DNA of 6,305 nt from Bacteroidales bacterium UBA4459 (GCA_002389465.1 DGOT01000284.1:1-6305), one strand, 5' to 3'; counted from the stretch's first letter, positions 1-6,212 are shown. The notes: generated from the letters alone by a model not told the origin. Numbers and translations are program-made.

Positions 1-678
1 AGCGAAAATCCCAGGGAGATGCAGAGTTATATCTTCGGTTTTACACCTTCGTGGGCCGACAAGCCTAAATTCATCATCAATGCCCGCGCTGAGGGTGACC
101 ACAACAAAGAAAACTCACCGGACTACAAAGGGGGGAAAGGCATTATCAGCAAGCCATTCTTCCGAAAAGCCATCCGCTCACAGCGCTGCCTGGTGATCGC
201 CGACAGTTTTATCGAAAGCACCGGCAAGAAAGAGCAGAAAAGGTCTTTCAATTTCTATCTGAAAGAACAAGTCCGGCCTTTTGCCTTTGCAGGCATCTGG
301 GATCGCTGGCTGAACAAGGAGACCGGCGAACTTTTAGACACGTTTGCCATCATCACTACGCGTCCTAACCAGCTGATGCTACAACTTCCCCATCCGCGGA
401 TGCCTGTCATCCTGCCGCCCTCGTTATACAGGCTGTTCCTTTCCAACCGTACACCGCTGAGCGATATTACGGCGATACTGGAGCCATTTCCAGCCCAACG
501 AATGAACACCTACGAGATTGCCACTTCCTTTTACAAAGAAAAAGATAATGCCCACAAAGCACTGCAGCCTGCCAGTCAGCGGGTGGAAAAAGAACACGAG
601 CTGAAACTGCAGCAGGAACTGAAGCTGTTCGGGATGGGGGAGACGCCATCAAGGAAAAAGAAGGAGAGGAGGGAATAA
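1..678 (+). CDS. SRAP-family protein (YedK/HMCES-like), 5'-truncated by the window edge
   Basis: SRAP proteins bind abasic sites in single-stranded DNA and form a covalent link through the N-terminal Cys2, shielding the lesion. The frame is open from base 1, and 225 residues are visible. The family's MCGR start is absent, so the true start is upstream; the ATG at 19 is internal. Recognisable blocks, in visible-residue numbering: FGFTPSWA (family WGLIPSWA) near 13-20, NARAE with the active-site Asn at 27, RCLVIADSFIES with the conserved Glu near 72, the core strand FAFAGIWDRW, FAIITT, and HPRMPVIL with the catalytic His near 131. Asn, Glu and His are therefore all present; Cys2 cannot be checked. 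The C-terminus extends beyond the core as a charged helix with a basic end (PSRKKKERRE). By family knowledge it acts on chromosomal DNA, often in SOS-linked contexts. It is followed by a gene-free AT-rich stretch, so it appears to be the last gene of its unit. Confidence 0.9.
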   Translation, partial: SENPREMQSYIFGFTPSWADKPKFIINARAEGDHNKENSPDYKGGKGIISKPFFRKAIRSQRCLVIADSFIESTGKKEQKRSFNFYLKEQVRPFAFAGIWDRWLNKETGELLDTFAIITTRPNQLMLQLPHPRMPVILPPSLYRLFLSNRTPLSDITAILEPFPAQRMNTYEIATSFYKEKDNAHKALQPASQRVEKEHELKLQQELKLFGMGETPSRKKKERRE

Positions 679-836
679 GTTTTTGGTGTTTAGTGCTTAT
701 ACCATCGATCAACCTCACGTACAATTTTTTATTTTACGTTTTTCTTCCACAGCGTAATTGAAAATAATATTAAAGCGTAGTTAAAAAACTACGCTTAGGT
801 TTAGTTTGTCTTAATTATTATAATTGTAACTGTTCT
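679..836. other. AT-rich intergenic stretch between the SRAP gene and the RAYT unit
   Basis: No credible gene is visible here. Base composition drops sharply compared with the SRAP gene. The only clear structure is the hairpin at 773-796, listed separately. No promoter matching both Bacteroidota boxes could be found for the transposase downstream. Confidence 0.6.
773..796. repeat. 10-bp perfect hairpin related to the RAYT palindromes; may also end SRAP transcription
   Basis: The arms AAGCGTAGTT (773-782) and AACTACGCTT (787-796) are perfectly complementary around an AAAA loop. The inner arm GCGTAGTT differs from the GTGTAGTT of the palindromes at 837-859 and 1452-1472 by one C/T change, and the opposite arm carries the matching G/A change, so pairing is kept. 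It lies 94 bases past the SRAP stop with only a moderately T-rich sequence after it, so a terminator role is possible but weak. Confidence 0.6.
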
Positions 837-859
837 GGGTGTAGTTTGCAACTACACCC
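837..859. repeat. Left RAYT-flanking palindrome (REP-like)
   Basis: The arms GGGTGTAGTT (837-846) and AACTACACCC (850-859) pair perfectly around a TGC loop. CATATC follows at 861-866. The GTAG tetranucleotide within the stem recalls the GTAG guide of known REP elements, although there it lies beside the stem, so this likeness is only suggestive. Confidence 0.8.
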
Positions 860-888
860 GCATATCTTTTACTATTTATCATTAAATT

Positions 889-906
889 TGCTTCATGGGT
901 GAAGCA
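889..906 (+). promoter_or_regulatory. Small hairpin over the RAYT start codon
   Basis: The arms TGCTTCA (889-895) and TGAAGCA (900-906) are perfectly complementary, with a TGGG loop. The A of the ATG at 895 is the last base of the left arm, and its T and G are in the loop. If it folds in the mRNA it could limit translation, as structured leaders do in IS200-type elements. It may also be chance, since the MGEA codons fix part of the sequence. Confidence 0.4.
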
Positions 907-1441
907 TATCAAATTAAAGATCAGGAAGCTGTATATTTTCTAACCTTTCAGGTTGTTGGATGGGCTGATATCTTCAGTCGTAGGATTTATCGTGACATTA
1001 CGTTGGATAGTTTTACGTATTGCAGAAAAAACAAAGGAATGGAATTGTTTGCTTATGTTATTATGACGAACCCATGTTCATGTAATCGTGAGAAGCAAAG
1101 AAAGCATGTTATCAGATTTAATAAGAGACTTAAAGAAACATACATCAAAGCAAATATTCAAGGAAGTTAACAGCAATCCTAAAGAGAGCAGAAAAGCTTG
1201 GCTGGAGATGGTCTTTCAGTATCATGCAAAGTTTAATAAACGTGCAGGAGAACAACAGTTGTGGACACATGAAAACCATGCCGTTGAATTAAGTACTAAC
1301 AATATGATTGATACACGGCTTAATTATATACATGATAATCCGGCTCGTGCAGGTTGGGTTGAACAACCGGAAGATTATTTATACAGCAGTGCAAGGAATT
1401 ATGCAGACATGGAATCTTTAATTGAAATTGACAGAATTTAA
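895..1441 (+). pseudogene. REP-associated tyrosine transposase (RAYT, Y1/HUH family), frameshifted
   Basis: RAYTs are single-copy relatives of IS200/IS605 TnpA that nick hairpin DNA with one tyrosine and a metal-binding HUH motif. The first part (895-1071) encodes MGEAYQIKDQ, the FLTFQVVGWADIF block, and YVIMTN. At 1071-1073 (CCC) one extra base shifts the frame; read on, the first frame ends at 1168-1170. Skipping one C gives NHVHVIVR, the expected HUH motif (His at about 60 and 62), and continues in the second frame to the TAA at 1439-1441. This part carries FNKRAGEQQLWTHENH, YIHDNPARAG and EDYLYSSARNY. The rebuilt protein has 181 residues, about normal for the family. The Tyr in YIHDNP (about residue 144) is the likely nucleophile, by analogy with other RAYTs. 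No other stop or break is seen, so the lesion is recent, a sequencing error, or (less likely) recoding. The start is supported by the conserved N-terminus. Confidence 0.88.
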
Positions 1442-1451
1442 AGTATAGAGA

Positions 1452-1472
1452 GGTGTAGTTTGCAACTACACC
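1452..1472. repeat. Right RAYT-flanking palindrome (REP-like)
   Basis: The arms GGTGTAGTT (1452-1460) and AACTACACC (1464-1472) pair perfectly around a TGC loop, 10 bases after the transposase stop. The sequence is identical to the inner 21 bases of the left copy and lies in the same orientation, followed by two variable bases and CATATC (1475-1480). Confidence 0.8.
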
Positions 1473-1517
1473 GTCATATCAAAAACACATTAACTCTGTT
1501 GATAGTCTGAAGATTAT

Positions 1518-1558
1518 CACCCCACTCAGCATAGTCAGTAAATATGCTGAATAGGGTG
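1518..1558 (-). terminator. Long hairpin just past the tex stop (probable 3' end of the tex mRNA)
   Basis: The 16-base arms at 1518-1533 and 1543-1558 enclose a 9-base loop. Read as minus-strand RNA, all 16 positions pair, two of them as G-U wobbles. Read as plus-strand RNA, the same two positions are C-A mismatches. This asymmetry ties the structure to the tex transcript, whose stop lies 8 bases before it. No clear U-tract follows, so it may protect the 3' end rather than act as a classical intrinsic terminator. Confidence 0.6.
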
Positions 1559-1566
1559 CATATAAA

Positions 1567-3687
1567 TTAAACATCCTTCATCGACAAACTGATCCGTTTC
1601 CGTTCCATGTCAATGCCGAGCACTTTCACTTGCACATGCTGGTTCAGTTGCACATAATCAGCCGGATTGCTGATAAATTCATCGGCCAGGTGCGAGATAT
1701 GAACCAGTCCGTCCTGTTTGACGCCTATGTTTATGAAAGCTCCGAAATTGGTGATGTTGGAAACGATGCCAGGCAAAACCATCCCAATCTCCAGGTCGGT
1801 AATTTTGTGAATACCCCGGGCAAATTCAAACACTTTTGTTTTCTTGCGCGGGTCGAGGCCGGGTTTTAAAAGCTCCTTCCGGATATCATTTAAGGTAGCC
1901 GGGCCGACATCCTCAGTGGCGAACTTTGAAAAATCAAGCTTCCCAATCACTTCTTTGTTTCCGATAATTTCGGAAATCTGTAAACCGGCAGAACGAGCTA
2001 TTTTCTTCACCACAGGATACCTCTCCGGGTGAACAGCGCTGTTATCCAGTGGGTTACTCCCGTTTTTAATACGCAGGAAGCCGGCACACTGCTCAAACGC
2101 TTTAGCACCCATCCGGGGTACTTCCTTCAGTTCTTCCCGCGAATGAAATGCTCCGTGTTCATTTCTGTATACCATAATGTTTTGAGCCAGTTGGGTTCCC
2201 AATCCCGACACATATTTGAGCAAATGTTTGCTGGCCGTATTCACATCTACGCCTATGAGGTTCACACAACTCTCAACGACCCTGTCCAGCGAATCTTTCA
2301 GCTTTTTCTGGTCCACATCGTGCTGGTATTGGCCTACTCCAATTGATTTGGGGTCTATTTTCACCAGTTCGGCCAAAGGATCCATTAGCCGGCGGCCAAT
2401 GGAAACTGCGCCCCGTACCGTAACATCATATTCGGGAAACTCCTCCCGTGCTTCGGGCGAAGCAGAATAAACGGAAGCTCCTGCCTCGCTGACTACAAAC
2501 ACCTGGACATCATCATGAAACCGTATCCTCCGGATCAGGTTTTCCGTTTCTCTTCCGGCAGTGCCGTTGCCAGTGGCGATGGCTTCAATTTTATATTGCT
2601 GTACCAGTGTATTTATCTTCTTCATGGCCTGCACGTCCTGCGATTGGGGAGGGTGGGGGAAGATGGTGTCGTTGTGCAGCAGTTTGCCCTGTGCATCGAG
2701 ACACACGATCTTACAACCCGTCCGGAAACCCGGATCAATGGCAAGGATACGTTTTTCGCCCAATGGGGCTGTCAACAGCAACTGTTTCAGGTTTTCGGAA
2801 AACACTTTAATCGCTTCCTCATCTGCGCGCTCTTTAGAAAAAGAAGCAAATTCGGTCTCGATGGAAGGAGCGAGGAGTCTCTTATAACTGTCTTTTACCG
2901 CCAGGGCAACCTGAACGGAAACATCATTTTTGATAAAGAACCTTTCGAGCCGCTCCAGGGCATATTCTTCCGGAGGGCGAATGCTAACTTTTAGAAACTC
3001 TTCTTTTTCGCCGCGTCTGATGGCCTGTAACCGATGCGATTTGCACCGGCTCAGTTTATCTTCATAAGTAAAATAATCACTGTATTTCTGCGCCTCTTTT
3101 TCTTTTCCCTTAATCAGTTTTGCCGAAATTACTGCCTGTTTGTCAAACAGTTGTCGAAGAATCATCCGGGCTCTCTTGTTCTCATTAATCCACTCGGCAA
3201 TAATATCACGGGCACCCTGTAAAGCCTCCTCAACAGTAGTTATCTTACTTCTTACAAAGGATACTGCCCGGCTTTCGATGTTCTGTTCATGTTGCGCCAT
3301 AATGATTCTCGCAAGGGGTTCCAAACCATGCTCACGTGCCGTATCGGCTTTGGTTTTCCTTTTTTGCTTAAAAGGTAAATAAAGGTCTTCCAGTTCGATC
3401 GTATCATAGGTGTTTTGAATGGCTTCGTTCAATTCGTTAGTCAGTTTTCCCTGCTCTTCGATTGAGTTCAGGATAGTTTTCTTTCTTTTTTCAAGTTTGT
3501 CCAGTTTCTCTTGTTCCGATTTAATGAGCCCGATCTGTAGCTCATCCAGGTTACTGGTGGCTTCTTTTCTGTAGCGCGCAATAAAAGGAATGGTGGCTCC
3601 GTCATAAAACAAGGCAAGGGTTTTCTCAACCTGCCGGACGGAAATGCCTGTTTTTGTGGAAATAAGAGGAATTAATTCTGTTTTCAT
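1567..3687 (-). CDS. tex: Tex-family S1 RNA-binding protein (transcription accessory protein)
   Basis: Tex is a cytoplasmic nucleic-acid-binding protein linked to transcription; in other bacteria it affects expression of selected genes and stress tolerance. The 706 residues are slightly shorter than E. coli YhgF but contain the full architecture. The Tex N-terminal helical region is at about 1-190 (FIARYRKEATSNLDE at about 35-49; ELEDLYLPFKQKRKTKA at about 98-114). A YqgF/RNase H-like domain spans about 313-440 (LAIDPGFRTGCK, then ATGNGTAGRETE and SVYSASPEAREEFP). Helix-hairpin-helix units lie at about 485-540 (VSGLGTQLAQNI, VPRMGAKAFEQCAGFLRI), followed by the HPERYP block and a C-terminal S1 domain at about 632-706 (GIVSNITNFGAFI, DGLVHISHL, RISLSMKDV). 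The ATG at 3687 opens at the family N-terminus and has an A/T-rich leader without a Shine-Dalgarno sequence. The gene runs divergently from the cold-shock gene and convergently with the RAYT unit. No frameshifts are seen. Confidence 0.97.
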   Translation of the reverse strand: MKTELIPLISTKTGISVRQVEKTLALFYDGATIPFIARYRKEATSNLDELQIGLIKSEQEKLDKLEKRKKTILNSIEEQGKLTNELNEAIQNTYDTIELEDLYLPFKQKRKTKADTAREHGLEPLARIIMAQHEQNIESRAVSFVRSKITTVEEALQGARDIIAEWINENKRARMILRQLFDKQAVISAKLIKGKEKEAQKYSDYFTYEDKLSRCKSHRLQAIRRGEKEEFLKVSIRPPEEYALERLERFFIKNDVSVQVALAVKDSYKRLLAPSIETEFASFSKERADEEAIKVFSENLKQLLLTAPLGEKRILAIDPGFRTGCKIVCLDAQGKLLHNDTIFPHPPQSQDVQAMKKINTLVQQYKIEAIATGNGTAGRETENLIRRIRFHDDVQVFVVSEAGASVYSASPEAREEFPEYDVTVRGAVSIGRRLMDPLAELVKIDPKSIGVGQYQHDVDQKKLKDSLDRVVESCVNLIGVDVNTASKHLLKYVSGLGTQLAQNIMVYRNEHGAFHSREELKEVPRMGAKAFEQCAGFLRIKNGSNPLDNSAVHPERYPVVKKIARSAGLQISEIIGNKEVIGKLDFSKFATEDVGPATLNDIRKELLKPGLDPRKKTKVFEFARGIHKITDLEIGMVLPGIVSNITNFGAFINIGVKQDGLVHISHLADEFISNPADYVQLNQHVQVKVLGIDMERKRISLSMKDV

Positions 3688-3818
3688 AAAAAAATTTCAA
3701 CTGGTAAATGTACATAAACTAAAACAAACACATCCTTACAAGGGTAGGGGATAGAGCAATTAATTCAGTCTTCTTCCAATGCTTTTAAGCGGCACATAAA
3801 CAGGAACTTATTGTCATT
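3688..3818. other. tex-side part of the divergent intergenic region
   Basis: This stretch should hold the tex promoter on the minus strand, but I cannot place it confidently. The best -7-like match on that strand is TACATTTA (3705-3712). It matches TAnnTTTG at all but the last position but lacks a TTTG box at the right distance. No gene is seen on either strand. Confidence 0.4.
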
Positions 3819-3851
3819 TTTGTAATTACTAAGAAAATTAGCTTACCTTTG
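3819..3851 (+). promoter_or_regulatory. Bacteroidota-type promoter for the cold-shock gene
   Basis: TTTG at 3819-3822 and TACCTTTG at 3844-3851 match the known Bacteroidota consensus (TTTG at -33, TAnnTTTG at -7) with a 21-base spacer, within the accepted range. Transcription would start at about 3857, giving a leader of about 145 nt before the ATG at 4001. This is an inference from motifs only. Confidence 0.65.
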
Positions 3852-4000
3852 CCGCAGTTATTAACAGAACAGTTCTGTGTATTTAAGTTCCCTTCAAGAA
3901 AGAATTTCCCCTAAATCTTTATAAATTTAGCCGTATATTTTATCTACAAGACACTTGCCACGCAGGACTATTCACATTTTTTATTTTTAAATTATAAGTA
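3852..4000 (+). promoter_or_regulatory. Long 5' leader of the cold-shock gene
   Basis: About 145 nt of AT-rich, gene-free sequence separates the predicted transcription start from the coding region. It contains a 7-base inverted repeat around one central A (ACAGAAC at 3864-3870, GTTCTGT at 3872-3878). It also has a weaker 6-bp hairpin, CTAAAT (3911-3916) with ATTTAG (3925-3930). Long leaders that refold with temperature are known for cspA-type genes in E. coli. The length here fits that picture, but no sequence match to a known thermosensor is claimed. Confidence 0.4.
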
Positions 4001-4195
4001 ATGAAAGAAGGAACAGTAAAATTTTTCAACAGGTCAAAAGGTTATGGATTCATTGAACCCACAGACAAGGGACCAGACGTATTTGTACACCAAAACGGCC
4101 TGATTGACGAAATTCACGAAGACGACAAAGTAAAATTTGACGTTGAACAAGGACCAAAAGGATTAAATGCCATCAACGTTGAGGTAATTAATTAA
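4001..4195 (+). CDS. Cold-shock domain protein (CspA family)
   Basis: This is a small single-domain protein that binds single-stranded RNA and DNA and acts as an RNA chaperone, typically during cold adaptation or rapid growth. Its 64 residues form one oligonucleotide-binding beta barrel. The family opening GTVKFF-N appears at 4-10, with Phe where many proteobacterial members have Trp. RNP1 is KGYGFIEP (13-20) and RNP2 is DVFVHQ (26-31), followed by VKFDVEQGPKGLNAINV. The aromatic residues and His of the nucleic-acid face are all present. The ATG at 4001 starts exactly at the family N-terminus; the preceding sequence is A/T-rich with no Shine-Dalgarno sequence. The gene has its own promoter and terminator, so it is probably a single-gene transcript. 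It lies immediately upstream of a DEAD-box helicase, a functionally sensible neighbour. The symbol is left blank because csp paralogues cannot be told apart here. Confidence 0.96.
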   Translation: MKEGTVKFFNRSKGYGFIEPTDKGPDVFVHQNGLIDEIHEDDKVKFDVEQGPKGLNAINVEVIN

Positions 4196-4217
4196 TCTTT
4201 TATAAAGTTAGTCTTAT

Positions 4218-4246
4218 AAAGCCATCCGGTTTGGGTGGCTTTTTTT
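4218..4246 (+). terminator. Intrinsic terminator of the cold-shock gene
   Basis: AGCCATCC (4220-4227) pairs with GGGTGGCT (4233-4240), including one T-G wobble, around a GGTTT loop. The final T and the six Ts at 4241-4246 form the U-tract, and two further A-T pairs can extend the stem. It lies 22 bases past the stop, the textbook arrangement. Confidence 0.9.
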
Positions 4247-4347
4247 AAATAACAATTAACCCTCTTGTAAACTGCCTGCTAAGGAACGTCAAGTTGCACC
4301 GTAGATCTTTGCATACACCAAAGCTCAAGGGGTCAAAAAAATATAGA

Positions 4348-6048
4348 GTGAATAATTTCTCAGCATTAGGACTTTCTAAGCCAACGCTTGATGTCCTGAA
4401 AACCATTGGGTTTGAAACACCGACTCCGATACAGGAGCAAGCCATCCCCATACTGATGAACGATGGTTCAACAGATTTTATCGGTATTGCACAAACCGGC
4501 ACAGGTAAAACTGCTGCTTTCGGTCTTCCACTAATCGAAATGATCGATATGGGCAACCAAAATACCCAGGCCCTCATCATGGCGCCAACAAGGGAATTGG
4601 GACAACAAACGGCACAACAATTAGTAAATTTTACACAAAACAATAAAAAACTCAACGTAGAAGTAGTTTACGGTGGTGCTGCTATAACCAACCAGATTAA
4701 AGCGTTGAAAAGAACGACCCAGATCGTTGTAGCGACACCCGGTCGTTTACTAGATCTAATCAAGCGTAAAGCTATTGATCTGCAACATGTTAAATATGTA
4801 GTGTTAGACGAAGCCGATGAAATGCTCAACATGGGCTTTAAAGATGATATTGATGAAATCCTTTCATATACCCGTGAAGATCGTTCGATCTGGTTATTTA
4901 CGGCAACCATGCCTCCGGATATCAGAAAAATTGTCCATAAATATATGGATGCCCCGAAAGAAGTGTCCATAAACACAAGCGAGAAGATCAATAAAGATAT
5001 TGTACACAAATACGTCATTACAAAAACAGCACATAAAATCTCAGCCATCAGGCGTTTTTTGGATATTCAGCCCGATATGCGCGGAATTATGTTTTGCCGG
5101 ACAAGGCGTGAAACTCAAAAAATTGCTGACGAACTTGGTAATTTAGGGTATGGAGTGGAAGCTTTGCACGGCGATCTTTCGCAGGCACAAAGGGATTCGG
5201 TTATGAAAAGGTTTAAAAACCGGGCCATGCAACTGCTTATCGCTACAGATGTAGCAGCTCGTGGCATTGATGTAAACGACCTGACACACGTGTTCCATCA
5301 CACACTTCCTGACCAGATTGAATATTACACCCACAGAAGCGGGAGAACTGCCCGAGCAGGTAAAACTGGTATCTCACTCGCTTTTATCAATCCACGCGAA
5401 GGAAAACGTATTACCGAACTAGAGAAGAAAAACAAAATAAAGTTTGAGCACATTGAGGTGCCAAGCGTAGATGAGCTGAGATCAAGCCGCATCAACAGTT
5501 GGGCGAATCTGATCATCAATACAAAGGTTGATGACCAGGCTGAAGAGATTCTTCATATTCTGCAAGAACAATTTGCTCATTTAAGCAAAGAAGATATATT
5601 AAAAAGACTGATTACCTCCCAATTAGACCATATTATGGTTTCCAGTGGGGAGGAGGCTAACCTGAACGAAACGCATGGTGATTCAGGAAGCAAGCGCTCA
5701 AAAGGCGGTACGCATCGTTATTTTATCAATGTCGGAATCATAGACGGTCTTACAAAATCGGACCTTATCCATTTTATATCGGATATTTCCGGTGTCAAAC
5801 GTAAATATTTCAGTGAGCTGAGCCTGCAAAAGAATTGTGCTTTTTTCAATGTTGATGCAACTGAGGATAAAGACCTGAGCAAAAGTTTCAAAGGAATTGA
5901 CATTGAAGGGCGCAGCATTCGTGTTAACCGTGATGATGAAGGAAATAAACGCGACAGACGACCTTCTTCATATAGCGGAAAAAGAAATAAAAGCAAGCGT
6001 AAGGGTGCTAAAAAAGATTTTCCGGGCAAGAGAAAAAAGAGAAGATAA
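4348..6048 (+). CDS. deaD: DEAD-box ATP-dependent RNA helicase with DbpA-type RNA-binding domain
   Basis: This enzyme unwinds short RNA duplexes using ATP; family members act in ribosome assembly, mRNA decay and cold adaptation. From the chosen start there are 566 residues. Motifs in order: Q motif ending in PTPIQ (25-29), Walker A AQTGTGKT (48-55), PTREL (80-84), TPGR (130-133), DEAD (154-157), TAT in place of the commoner SAT (185-187), MFCRTR (248-253), ATDVAARGID (299-308) and HRSGRTAR (329-336). A linker of about 100 residues leads to a DbpA/CsdA-type RRM-like domain (about 455-528) and a Lys/Arg-rich tail. No in-frame ATG precedes the Q motif. GTG at 4348 gives VNNFSALGLS, the usual family beginning. 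TTG at 4294 would add 18 unusual residues but has AAGGA eight bases upstream, so it remains possible. The deaD symbol rests on architecture and the cold-shock neighbour, not on proven orthology. Confidence 0.95.
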   Translation: MNNFSALGLSKPTLDVLKTIGFETPTPIQEQAIPILMNDGSTDFIGIAQTGTGKTAAFGLPLIEMIDMGNQNTQALIMAPTRELGQQTAQQLVNFTQNNKKLNVEVVYGGAAITNQIKALKRTTQIVVATPGRLLDLIKRKAIDLQHVKYVVLDEADEMLNMGFKDDIDEILSYTREDRSIWLFTATMPPDIRKIVHKYMDAPKEVSINTSEKINKDIVHKYVITKTAHKISAIRRFLDIQPDMRGIMFCRTRRETQKIADELGNLGYGVEALHGDLSQAQRDSVMKRFKNRAMQLLIATDVAARGIDVNDLTHVFHHTLPDQIEYYTHRSGRTARAGKTGISLAFINPREGKRITELEKKNKIKFEHIEVPSVDELRSSRINSWANLIINTKVDDQAEEILHILQEQFAHLSKEDILKRLITSQLDHIMVSSGEEANLNETHGDSGSKRSKGGTHRYFINVGIIDGLTKSDLIHFISDISGVKRKYFSELSLQKNCAFFNVDATEDKDLSKSFKGIDIEGRSIRVNRDDEGNKRDRRPSSYSGKRNKSKRKGAKKDFPGKRKKRR

Positions 6049-6075
6049 GAATATAGAATATCTTACACTTTTAAA

Positions 6076-6109
6076 TTTTCAGCTATTACCATTTTTCAGC
6101 TATTACCAT
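6076..6109. repeat. Perfect 17-bp tandem duplication
   Basis: The unit TTTTCAGCTATTACCAT occurs twice head to tail (6076-6092 and 6093-6109) with no differences, 28 bases past the helicase stop. It is non-coding in the accepted annotation. Identical copies suggest a recent slippage duplication. Confidence 0.9.
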
Positions 6110-6144
6110 GATCACCTTACATATAAGATAAAACAAATGTCCGA

Positions 6145-6161
6145 TAACATATATTATGTTA
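6145..6161. repeat. Small AT-rich hairpin in the convergent intergenic region
   Basis: TAACATA (6145-6151) and TATGTTA (6155-6161) pair perfectly around TAT. The stem is weak (A/T pairs except one G-C) and no U-tract follows, so its role in ending the helicase mRNA is doubtful. Confidence 0.4.
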
Positions 6162-6179
6162 AATAGTATGTGTCAAATA

Positions 6180-6212
6180 AAAGGGAAGTTAGTAAGAAAC
6201 ACACTTCCCTTT
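6180..6212 (-). terminator. Terminator-like hairpin between the convergent helicase and right-edge genes
   Basis: AAAGGGAAGT (6180-6189) and ACTTCCCTTT (6203-6212) form a perfect 10-bp stem with a 13-base loop. On the minus strand it begins 9 bases after the stop of the right-edge gene and runs into TTTTATTTG, a fair U-rich tail. On the plus strand it could also stop read-through from the helicase, though with a poorer tail. It is probably shared by both genes. Confidence 0.7.

Larger units (their letters stand above)
837..1480 (+). mobile_element. RAYT unit: broken transposase gene flanked by two near-identical palindromes
   Basis: The unit consists of a REP-associated tyrosine transposase gene (895-1441) with a palindrome on each side. 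Both palindromes have the same orientation and end in CATATC. The 29-base blocks at 838-866 and 1452-1480 match at 27 of 29 positions, the two differences lying just outside the stem. RAYTs are known to recognise and cleave REP-type hairpins in single-stranded DNA, and they commonly sit between copies of their cognate repeat. The unit is clearly richer in A and T than the SRAP gene and tex. The exact outer borders cannot be defined, because this family leaves no target duplication to mark them. Confidence 0.75.

Noticed and set aside
19..678. Complete SRAP gene starting at the ATG at 19
   Set aside because: The frame is open to base 1 and the mandatory N-terminal MCGR with catalytic Cys2 is missing, so this ATG is internal.
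720..738. ACGTA/TACGT inverted repeat after the SRAP gene
   Set aside because: Only five pairs around a long T-rich loop; expected by chance in such AT-rich DNA.
895..1170. Two separate small genes (91 and 117 residues) in the RAYT region
   Set aside because: The two overlapping frames are consecutive halves of one RAYT protein; joining them at the CCC restores the motif and the normal length.
3864..3878. LexA-type operator in the cold-shock leader
   Set aside because: The GAAC and GTTC half-sites are separated by one base, whereas the Gram-positive LexA box needs four; no SOS function is nearby on this transcript.
3934..3941. TATATTTT as a second -7 box for the cold-shock gene
   Set aside because: It matches TAnnTTTG except at the last base, but no TTTG or TTG box lies 19-21 bases upstream. 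The element at 3844-3851 is complete.
4302..4311. TAGATCTTTG as a promoter box for the helicase
   Set aside because: Four rather than two bases separate TA from TTTG, and no -33 box is at the right distance.
5897..6166. Plus-strand 89-residue gene overlapping the helicase end
   Set aside because: Its first half lies in another frame of the helicase RNA-binding domain, the rest is AT-rich repeat sequence, and no family resemblance is visible.
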